Shown in pieces: positions 7,321 to 13,425 of a stretch of DNA of 20,901 nucleotides. Every line of letters begins with the position of its first letter. The stretch's first letter is position 1. Below the pieces are notes generated by a model. It was not told the origin of the DNA, searched no databases, and was given only the letters and a program-made list of their open reading frames with translations. This DNA is from an uncultured Akkermansia sp. (lineage in GTDB: Bacteria > Verrucomicrobiota > Verrucomicrobiia > Verrucomicrobiales > Akkermansiaceae), in NCBI GenBank assembly GCA_904501915.1, contig CAJGCV010000031.1:1-20901 (forward strand). The letters run 5' to 3'. The position numbers and the translations under genes were made by a program.

Positions 7321-8445
7321 TCAGCGGTTTCCCGCATGGTTCAACGACTGATTCTTCTTCAGTCGCTGGTAGGTTTGTACCGCATTCTCTATCTGCAAAA
7401 AGCCTTGCAAAGGCATACTGGTATCCAGCGCGCTGGAATCGTAGTGCACCTTCACCCGTCTGTATACCGTATGTATGACAGCCCCCAGCGTATTATCCTG
7501 GCGGATGTAGATATTGCCCACGCGGCCAGCGGGTTCTTCCAGGGTGATATCAAGGCGAGCATCGAGGGGTAGCACCTGTATGGCATCCCCCTCTACAATA
7601 TAAACATGACTACGGGTAAATGCATACTCAGCCGAACGCAGGCGGGCATTCCAACGGGCAGGTTCTCGCAGCAATCGGACCCCGAATCCGCCAAACACCA
7701 GCCCCAGCAACAGACACAGTCCCGCCGCAAATACAGTTTCCGGATACGCCGCCACTGCCATAGCTAGAGCCAGCAGCCCTGCCCCCAGCATAATCCCCCC
7801 CATCAGCATATCGCGCGAGTTGTAGGGGCTCATCTCCCCAATGACCGGGCATCCATAATACAGCAGCTCGCCTGCCAGCTTCTGCAGTTCCGGGTGGCGG
7901 GGCGTGCCTTCTGCCGCTGCGGGAACCGGGGGAAGCATCTCCTGCCCGTCTTCTGCTTGTGCAGATTGTGGCTGAGTCCACAACTCCGGTTCAAACAGGT
8001 AACTGCAGAGCACCAGCACAGAAAGTGGGGGCACAGGTGAAACAAGACAGATGAAACACAGCAACGCAGGCGCCACAAAAGCGCAGGCAAACAGCCCATG
8101 CGAAACCGGCATGCCCAGCCAGGCAGAAACCTGCCCATCGATCAGAAGCTCAGCGCCATAAAGCACGGCAAAAATCACATGCGGCACCACCAGAAGAACC
8201 AGCGAAAAAACTCGCGCCACCTGTTTTTCGGTGTTGGGGTTCTCTTTTCCCCGCAGCGTACACCACAGGCCATATATCAGCCACGGCACCGTGACAGATG
8301 CGTACCACAGCTCATTGCACAGCCAGAGCAGCAGCGCGACAAAAAACACCGAGACTCCGAAACTACCACCCTGCACAGCCCACACCACAGCAGAGCCCAG
8401 TGCTGCGCAAAGCAGATTCGCAACTAATGACTTCCTGTAATTCAT
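7321..8445 (-). CDS. Polytopic membrane protein with a C-terminal PH-like domain, unknown function
   Basis: A 374-residue inner-membrane protein. Hydrophobic segments lie at about residues 8-24, 29-60 (possibly two), 78-102, 115-150 (two) and 213-260 (two), separated by a polar, Pro/Glu-rich loop at about 155-200. The last 110 residues are soluble and contain AEYAFTRSHVYIVEGDAIQ followed by beta-strand-like stretches and GNIYIRQ. This resembles the bacterial PH-like (bPH/YdbT-type) module that starts with a tyrosine, a threonine-arginine turn and a VxxxxG strand. That assignment is tentative. Function unknown; family members are poorly described membrane proteins. A promoter with the -10 ending 9 bases before the ATG makes it independent of the upstream secreted-protein gene, although the 43-base gap allows co-transcription. 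Confidence 0.8.
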   Translation of the reverse strand: MNYRKSLVANLLCAALGSAVVWAVQGGSFGVSVFFVALLLWLCNELWYASVTVPWLIYGLWCTLRGKENPNTEKQVARVFSLVLLVVPHVIFAVLYGAELLIDGQVSAWLGMPVSHGLFACAFVAPALLCFICLVSPVPPLSVLVLCSYLFEPELWTQPQSAQAEDGQEMLPPVPAAAEGTPRHPELQKLAGELLYYGCPVIGEMSPYNSRDMLMGGIMLGAGLLALAMAVAAYPETVFAAGLCLLLGLVFGGFGVRLLREPARWNARLRSAEYAFTRSHVYIVEGDAIQVLPLDARLDITLEEPAGRVGNIYIRQDNTLGAVIHTVYRRVKVHYDSSALDTSMPLQGFLQIENAVQTYQRLKKNQSLNHAGNR

Positions 8446-8454
8446 ACGAAAATT

Positions 8455-8482
8455 ATTGTAGTTTTTTTTGTTACAGAATCAA
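8455..8482 (-). promoter_or_regulatory. Promoter of the PH-like membrane protein gene
   Basis: Minus strand TTGATT (8477-8482), 16-base spacer containing an A8 tract, TACAAT (8455-8460). The ATG follows after 9 bases. Confidence 0.5.
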
Positions 8483-8488
8483 GCATTT

Positions 8489-9571
8489 TCATTTTTCCTT
8501 CTTCACGCCCTCTTCCGTGGTCGAGTGGAACGCATCAAGCCCCGGATACACGATAATACCCAGCAAGCGTTCGCGGTAATCCAGCACACGGATTTGATTG
8601 TGCTCAATTTCAAATTCCCGGGGAGCATAGTTTCCCGATATGTTGAGATACCCCGAGTGAAACCATACCCCATTGTTCAGCTGATACATAGCCAGCCGGT
8701 ACATTGCAAAGCCGCCCATGCCGCTTTCGAGCACCACCGCAAAATCATCTCGCAGGCGAATGGGGTATGCATAGCCCTGGTCGTTGAGCTGTGGCATCCC
8801 GTATTGCAGAATCCAGGCGGGGGCAATCTCTGCCCCGCATAGCTGATTATCCTTCGCCCGGTACACCAGCTCCACGCGTTTGTTTTCCAATAAGCCCGAA
8901 GGGAAAATAACCCGTTTGCTGGCAATCCGCAACTTCATCCGTCTGCATTCCCCGGGCTGCAGGCGGCATTCCTCACTATGAAGGCTCAAGTTATTCAATC
9001 TCACTTTATTGCCTTCATACTCTATCAGATACACCTTGCCGCGGCGTAATACCACAGGAAAACGAGTCAGATTTTCGACCTCTGCAATCACAATGCCGGG
9101 TTCCACACCAACCAGACGCAGGCTCACCAGCTCGGGAGCGCCTGCATACTGTGCAGGTGGAGTCTCCCACATACGCACTCGTGCCAGCAGCGTACCATTG
9201 GCATGATAAGCGCGTACCTCCGCGCCCTTCAATTCAAAACGGGCATACTGGTCTGCAGCCGCCGCTACGACATGAGTCAGCATCAGCCGCGGCACCCCCT
9301 GCTTCGTCTGCACTGCCAGATACATGTGCATATCCCTGCCGGAAGCGCTTTCTGCCCAGGAGCCTCGCAGTAACACCGTATCGGACGAAAGGTTCGTTTC
9401 CTTCCACGCTGTTGCCTTGGGACAAATGCGGTGCGCCAGCTCACGCGGAGTCCCGGGGGCATCAGCTGCCGACAATGAGGGCATCATCCCCAGACCCACC
9501 ACCAGAGAACAAAGCAATGCTTTAAGAATCGGCCTGCACACACCCGGAGTATACAGTATGGAGGCGAACAT
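8489..9571 (-). CDS. Secreted or periplasmic protein of unknown function
   Basis: A 360-residue protein with an N-terminal signal peptide (hydrophobic KALLCSLVVGLGMMP, cleavage probably after SLSA-A). The mature part is beta-rich by eye, with strand-like patches, for example FPVVLRRGKVYLIEYEG and EFEIEHNQIRVLDYRERLL. It carries four cysteines, two in a close pair (ECRLQPGEC). No catalytic motif or family is recognised. Start: ATG at 9571 gives a 10-residue extension; the in-frame GTG at 9541 gives a more typical signal peptide (MCRPILKALL) and is preceded 6 bases upstream by TATACT, which fits the spacing of other promoters here, but I find no matching -35. The gene lies 43 bases upstream of the PH-like membrane protein gene, so the two may work together at the envelope. 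Confidence 0.75.
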   Translation of the reverse strand: MFASILYTPGVCRPILKALLCSLVVGLGMMPSLSAADAPGTPRELAHRICPKATAWKETNLSSDTVLLRGSWAESASGRDMHMYLAVQTKQGVPRLMLTHVVAAAADQYARFELKGAEVRAYHANGTLLARVRMWETPPAQYAGAPELVSLRLVGVEPGIVIAEVENLTRFPVVLRRGKVYLIEYEGNKVRLNNLSLHSEECRLQPGECRRMKLRIASKRVIFPSGLLENKRVELVYRAKDNQLCGAEIAPAWILQYGMPQLNDQGYAYPIRLRDDFAVVLESGMGGFAMYRLAMYQLNNGVWFHSGYLNISGNYAPREFEIEHNQIRVLDYRERLLGIIVYPGLDAFHSTTEEGVKKEK

Positions 9572-9726
9572 GGCACGCTTTTTTTGCTCGTAAGAGCCTC
9601 TTTTCCTTTAGCTGCCACATGAGTATTTAACAGGCTTGTCCCAGGCAGATCAACAAAGTTATGATGCAGAAGGGCATCAGCAAATCGGAAACAGGTCCTA
9701 CTGCAGCCCCGAGACACAATGCTCTC

Positions 9727-9755
9727 TTGACGCTATAAATTTCATTTGCTAGAGT
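9727..9755 (+). promoter_or_regulatory. Promoter of the adenine methylase gene
   Basis: TTGACG (9727-9732), 17-base spacer, TAGAGT (9750-9755); the ATG at 9765 follows after 9 bases. The remaining 9572-9726 shows nothing convincing. Confidence 0.45.
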
Positions 9756-9764
9756 TGGCGGTGG

Positions 9765-10874
9765 ATGAGCGCCGAAATGCCAGCTGGGGAGGACCCACGA
9801 TTCCTGCAGGAACAGATTATCACCTACCTGGGGAATAAACGGCGTCTGCTGGATTTTATCGGGCAGGCCGTGTCGACGGTAAGAGCCAGACTTGGCGGCA
9901 GGCGCCTGCGCTGCCTTGATGCCTTTTCCGGGTCAGGCATTGTGAGCCGTTTTCTTAAGCAACACGCGGAAGTGCTGTACACAAATGACCTGGAAGACTA
10001 CGCCCGGGTGCTCAACACATGTTATCTGAGTAATAGCGATGCTGTACGCGCAGCCGCATTGCCGGAACGGCATGCGGCACTGCTGCAACAAATAGACGAC
10101 TCGCTCTCACCAGGGCTGCTGGCTACCCACTACGCGCCGCAGGATGATACCCGTATTAAGCCGGGGGAACGCGTTTTCTACACCCGCCGCAATGCCATTT
10201 ATCTGGATACGGCCCGGCGCTGCATCGGCAATATGCCGGCTGCGATTCAACCATTTTTCCTGGCTCCCCTTCTGAGCGAAGCCTCAGTACACACAAACAC
10301 AGCAGGTATTTTCAAGGGTTTTTATAAAGACAGCCACGGCGTAGGCAAATTCGGCGGAAGAGGCGCTAACGCCCTGCAGCGAATCATGGCCCCCATTGCG
10401 CTGCCGCTGCCCGTGTTTTCCAGGTTTGATTGCGAATGCCATGTGCTGCAGAACGATGCCACGGCGGTGGCTTCCTCACTGCGCGAGCTGGATCTGGCCT
10501 ACCTGGACCCTCCGTACAACCAGCATCCTTATGGTTCCAACTATTTCATGCTGAATCTGCTGTTAAAGAATGAAGCACCCCGGCATGCTTCCCGTGTATC
10601 CGGCATACCGGCAGATTGGAACCGCTCACCCTACAACAAGCGCGCGCAGGTTCAGCAAGCGCTGAATACCCTGCTGGAAAACCTGCCGGCCCGCTTCACG
10701 TTGATTTCGTACAACTCAGAGGGGTTCATTTCTCTGAGTGAAATGCAGCAACTGCTCCGCAAACACGGTAAGCTGCAGCTCATGGAAACAGATTACGCCA
10801 CGTTCCGCGGATGCAGGAATCTGCACGCACGGTCGCTTTCTGTTAAAGAATACCTCTTCCTGCTTGAAAAGTAA
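9765..10874 (+). CDS. D12-class N6-adenine DNA methyltransferase, apparently solitary
   Basis: Transfers a methyl group from SAM to adenine N6 in a DNA recognition site. The 369 residues have the alpha-class (Dam/D12) order: motif X-like ITYLGNKRRLLDFI at 19-32, the SAM loop DAFSGSG at 52-58, a long variable target-recognition region (about 80-220) and catalytic motif IV DPPY at 248-251 (AYLDPPYNQHPYG). No restriction endonuclease, specificity subunit or second methylase is found within the window, so it looks like an orphan; the neighbours on the right are a phage-type lysis pair. It may be a domesticated phage or R-M methylase. Recognition sequence cannot be predicted. An alternative start is the ATG four codons later. 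It converges with the M15 peptidase gene, with 22 bases between stops. Confidence 0.88.
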   Translation: MSAEMPAGEDPRFLQEQIITYLGNKRRLLDFIGQAVSTVRARLGGRRLRCLDAFSGSGIVSRFLKQHAEVLYTNDLEDYARVLNTCYLSNSDAVRAAALPERHAALLQQIDDSLSPGLLATHYAPQDDTRIKPGERVFYTRRNAIYLDTARRCIGNMPAAIQPFFLAPLLSEASVHTNTAGIFKGFYKDSHGVGKFGGRGANALQRIMAPIALPLPVFSRFDCECHVLQNDATAVASSLRELDLAYLDPPYNQHPYGSNYFMLNLLLKNEAPRHASRVSGIPADWNRSPYNKRAQVQQALNTLLENLPARFTLISYNSEGFISLSEMQQLLRKHGKLQLMETDYATFRGCRNLHARSLSVKEYLFLLEK

Positions 10875-10896
10875 CATACCGGATAACCGGCGCTGC

Positions 10897-11478
10897 TTAT
10901 AAACGAGCGAATTGAAGGTGCATCCAGTCGTAATTCCGTTCCCGCCCGATTGAAACTGCGCCGTGTTTCTCCCATATCTGCCACCAGGCCTCGCAGTCCG
11001 GATGCGAAAGTGTTGCCCGCGGAGATTTTACTTTCAGGCCATTAGCCCGTGGGGCAAAATCCAACGCTATGCCCCAGGCATGCATCGACAGCGATTTGCC
11101 TCCGGATACAGGGCGGTAATTGTAGCTGCCTCCATATTCATCTAACCCGAGGCGGTGGATTTCATCTGCTCCGTAATGCTCCAGTACTTCGCGCAAAGCC
11201 TGCTGCACGTGAGCAGCAATCAGGCGGTGTACCCGGATGCTGCGCACGGCTTTTCCCTCAAAATACAACTGATAGGCAGGCAGGATATTCACCAGTTCCT
11301 CCTCTCTGCCGGGCGCGCCAAACACGCTTCTACCGCTGCGCACTTCACTCTGGTTCGGCCAGACGGGTATTTCACTCACACCGAGAGCAGCTGATATGGC
11401 ACGCAGTGTTACAGGGCCTATTACTCCATCGGCACAAACACCAAGTTTCTGTTGAATGAGTCGGATGCTGGTTTTCAT
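10897..11478 (-). CDS. Peptidoglycan-binding M15-family peptidase, endolysin-like
   Basis: A 193-residue cell-wall hydrolase candidate that would cut peptide cross-links or stems in peptidoglycan. Residues about 5-32 (RLIQQKLGVCADGVIGPVT) match the PG_binding_1 repeat; the rest is an M15 metallopeptidase domain with the zinc pattern H133-x6-D140 (SMHAWGIALDFAP) and a later H187 (YDWMHLQF). Substrate arginines and serines upstream (YNYRPVSGGKSLS) are in place. It has no signal peptide, which is typical of phage endolysins that depend on a holin rather than of housekeeping carboxypeptidases. Its ATG overlaps the stop of the one-TM protein gene (ATGA, 11475-11478), which fits a holin-endolysin type pair. 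Domain order is unusual in that the binding module is N-terminal, but this is known for M15 proteins. Confidence 0.85.
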   Translation of the reverse strand: MKTSIRLIQQKLGVCADGVIGPVTLRAISAALGVSEIPVWPNQSEVRSGRSVFGAPGREEELVNILPAYQLYFEGKAVRSIRVHRLIAAHVQQALREVLEHYGADEIHRLGLDEYGGSYNYRPVSGGKSLSMHAWGIALDFAPRANGLKVKSPRATLSHPDCEAWWQIWEKHGAVSIGRERNYDWMHLQFARL

Positions 11479-11693
11479 TTTACCGGGGCGCTGGTGTGAA
11501 GCTCAATGATGCCGAGACGGCTATCCATAGCTCGCAGGATTTCAACAGTCTGCGCAGCAGTTGTAGACTGGTCTCGAGCCAGCTGGCGAAAATCGGTGTA
11601 CACAAAGCACATCAGCACAAAGCCACCAAAGGTAATAATTTCCCGGGTATATTCCCGAGTGAGGGTCAGGTAGTCACGGAATGGTTTACACAT
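11475..11693 (-). CDS. Small one-TM protein, possible holin or lysis accessory
   Basis: 72 residues from the chosen ATG. A charged N-terminus (MCKPFRDYLTLTREYTR) is followed by one transmembrane segment (about 18-35, IITFGGFVLMCFVY) and a hydrophilic, probably helical tail (TTAAQTVEILRAMDSRL). The stop overlaps the ATG of the M15 endolysin-like gene, so the two are translationally coupled. That context suggests a holin, pinholin or spanin-like role, but the sequence alone does not prove it. An upstream in-frame ATG at 11738 (87 residues) would begin inside the terminator of the preceding gene, so I prefer 11693, which also sits 7 bases after a promoter-like -10 box. Confidence 0.65.
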   Translation of the reverse strand: MCKPFRDYLTLTREYTREIITFGGFVLMCFVYTDFRQLARDQSTTAAQTVEILRAMDSRLGIIELHTSAPVK

Positions 11694-11700
11694 GACTGTG

Positions 11701-11728
11701 GTATAAACACAGCGAGCCTTATCTTCAA
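11701..11728 (-). promoter_or_regulatory. Promoter of the small-TM/endolysin pair
   Basis: Minus strand TTGAAG (11723-11728), 16 bases, TTATAC (11701-11706); ATG at 11693 after 7 bases. A TTTATA one base upstream is an alternative -10. Confidence 0.4.
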
Positions 11729-11736
11729 GCCTGCAC

Positions 11737-11773
11737 AAAAAAGCAGTAGCGCTTTCCTTATGAAAAGCGCTAC
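11737..11773 (-). terminator. Rho-independent terminator of the repeat lipoprotein gene
   Basis: Perfect 10-bp stem between AAAGCGCTAC (11764-11773) and GTAGCGCTTT (11746-11755), an 8-base loop, and a run of six U on the minus-strand transcript (A6 at 11737-11742). It lies 29 bases after the stop of the lipoprotein gene. Confidence 0.85.
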
Positions 11774-11801
11774 CGGGTACAAGATTATGATTCCCTTACT
11801 A

Positions 11802-13268
11802 TCAGATACCTGCAGGAGCTGCAGCAGGTACGGGCGATACGGGTGCGGGTGTCACCACAGGCGCGGGCGCCACGGCGGGTGCAACCGGAACCGGCGTGGC
11901 AACAGGTGCTGCAGGAACGGGAGTAGCAGCAGGCGCTACGGGAGCCGGTGTGGCAACGGGTGCCGCAGGAGCGGGAGTAGCAGCAGGCGCTACGGGAGCC
12001 GGTGTGGCAACAGGTGCCGCAGGAGCGGGAGTAGCAGCAGGAGCTACAGGAGCCGGTGTGGCAGCAGGAGTCTGCACCGGATAGGGATTAGTGGTAATGG
12101 GAGCCTCCGGGGGGGTGTAGGTGTAGTACACCTGGCCATCCAGACTTGCGTGATACTGACCACCAGGCACAATACTGATACCCAGAGTCTTGCCGGCATA
12201 GTTCGCAGGCGGGTTCACACGATAGCGGCGGATTTCAGGCTGACCTTCCTTGTCGGGGTCACGCACAATGACGGTGATAGCACCCTTGATGGGGGCTACC
12301 TGTTCGCAAGGAACCACGCGGCTTTCACCGCCGGCAAGAAGCCCACAGGGGAATTCAACACCGGCAGCATCGCGGGCTTCCACGAGAATCTTACCGGAAG
12401 TTGTGTTGGTAAGCTTCACGGAATAGTTCATGAGGCCACCCGGAGTGGTCGGCATGGGGGTGGCTGCCACCAGAGAGGGAGCCACTACGCGGGGCACAGC
12501 TTCACCGCTGGCATACACATTGCCATCTACACTGGCGTGGTACTTGCCACCGGGGATGATGCTGATACCTACGGTCTGGTTAGCGTACTGAGCCGGAGGA
12601 TTCACCTTGAAGCGACGGATTTCGGGAGCGCCCTCCTTATCGGGGTCACGCACAACGATGGTGATAGGACCAACGATGGGGTCCGCCTGCTCCAGCGGTG
12701 TTGTGGCGCTACGGCCACCATCCATGAAACCGCAGGGGTAGATGTTACCCGCAGCATCCTGGGCTTCAATGAAAAGTTTGCCGGGTGTGCTGTTGGTGAT
12801 GCGCACAGAATAATTAATCGGCACACCGGGAATCACGGTCTGGGAAGGAGTCATGCCCGCACCAGCAGCCCCAAAGCCGCCTACCACAGCCTGCCCGGGA
12901 ACCACGCTCTGGTGAATATAGTTCGGAGTCGTGTTGCCCGCAGGAATCAGCGGCGTGGGCGTATGCTGCAGGGGAGCCAGAGCACCGGCTACAGAATTAG
13001 CGGCAGCCTGCCCCATAGCCGCCCCCATGGCGGCACCTGTCTGAGGCGTGCCTGCATACTGCGCGGCGTGAGCATCAAATGCGGCATTCACATCCGAACT
13101 TCCCACAGGCACAAGAGCCTGCCCCGGAGTCGCAATATAGCGGTTTGTCTGGCTCGGCTGAGGCTTGACAACCACACTGGCGCGGTTATTCACCGTAGTA
13201 TCGTTCGTAGGTGTGCAGGAAGCCACTACGAGAGCGGCACTGGCTACTAAACTGAGTTTTACCTTCAT
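11802..13268 (-). CDS. Lipoprotein with two copies of one domain and an Ala/Pro repeat tail
   Basis: 488 residues from the ATG that starts a lipoprotein signal peptide (MKVKLSLVASAALVVASC, lipobox VVASC, Cys18). After a linker of about 130 residues come two copies, roughly 100 residues each, of the same module: NYSV(R/K)(I/L)TN-T-GK, (V/I)EA-DAAG, VVRDPDKEG-PEIRR, (F/Y)(K/R)VNPPA-YA, and GISI(I/V)PGG-YHAS(V/L)DG. The last roughly 110 residues are ATPAPVAPAATPAPAAP-type repeats encoded by a 54-bp tandem repeat. No family is recognised; an outer-membrane or peptidoglycan-spanning structural or binding role is a guess. A long open frame further upstream (to 13445) is not part of the protein, since it would bury the signal peptide and run through the promoter. 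It has its own terminator and diverges from the SulP gene. Confidence 0.85.
   Translation of the reverse strand: MKVKLSLVASAALVVASCTPTNDTTVNNRASVVVKPQPSQTNRYIATPGQALVPVGSSDVNAAFDAHAAQYAGTPQTGAAMGAAMGQAAANSVAGALAPLQHTPTPLIPAGNTTPNYIHQSVVPGQAVVGGFGAAGAGMTPSQTVIPGVPINYSVRITNSTPGKLFIEAQDAAGNIYPCGFMDGGRSATTPLEQADPIVGPITIVVRDPDKEGAPEIRRFKVNPPAQYANQTVGISIIPGGKYHASVDGNVYASGEAVPRVVAPSLVAATPMPTTPGGLMNYSVKLTNTTSGKILVEARDAAGVEFPCGLLAGGESRVVPCEQVAPIKGAITVIVRDPDKEGQPEIRRYRVNPPANYAGKTLGISIVPGGQYHASLDGQVYYTYTPPEAPITTNPYPVQTPAATPAPVAPAATPAPAAPVATPAPVAPAATPAPAAPVATPAPVAPAATPVPAAPVATPVPVAPAVAPAPVVTPAPVSPVPAAAPAGI
11893..12054. repeat. 54-bp tandem repeat, three copies, coding
   Basis: Units start at 11893, 11947 and 12001 and differ at only a few positions each; a partial unit follows from 12055 and diverged units precede. 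Each unit encodes 18 residues of the Ala/Pro/Val/Thr tail of the lipoprotein gene on the minus strand. Such in-frame near-identical repeats commonly vary in number between strains. Confidence 0.85.
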
Positions 13269-13278
13269 GCTGACACAG

Positions 13279-13307
13279 AAACTACCACATATGTCATAAA
13301 AAGGCAA
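13279..13307 (-). promoter_or_regulatory. Promoter of the repeat lipoprotein gene
   Basis: Minus strand TTGCCT (13302-13307), 17 bases, TAGTTT (13279-13284); ATG at 13268 after 10 bases. Supports 13268 rather than the upstream in-frame ATG at 13445. Confidence 0.45.
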
Positions 13308-13388
13308 GGATAATTGTTGAGGGAATACCACATCCACGCATATCTGATGATTTTTGAGGTGAAGAGCCTGAAAAATGCACGATTCGCC

Positions 13389-13417
13389 TTGCGAGCAGGC
13401 GATTTTGGTGGTAGGAT
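13389..13417 (+). promoter_or_regulatory. Promoter of the SulP-mutY operon
   Basis: TTGCGA (13389-13394), 17 bases, TAGGAT (13412-13417); ATG at 13426 after 8 bases. AGGA within the -10 could also act as a weak Shine-Dalgarno if transcription starts further upstream. Confidence 0.4.
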
Positions 13418-13425
13418 GTGCACAA

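Noticed and set aside
11694..11738. Longer start (87 residues) of the small-TM protein
   Set aside because: The ATG at 11738 lies in the U-tract region of the upstream terminator and before a closer promoter-like pair.
11893..12054. Possible CRISPR or intergenic repeat
   Set aside because: Units are contiguous without spacers, 54 bp (a multiple of 3) and in frame, so this is a coding tandem repeat.
11496..13250. 584-codon plus-strand open frame antisense to the repeat lipoprotein
   Set aside because: It is rich in Cys, Arg, Gly and Ser with no domain; its openness follows from the Ala/Pro-rich codons and repeats on the opposite strand, where signal peptide, duplicated domain, promoter and terminator all agree.
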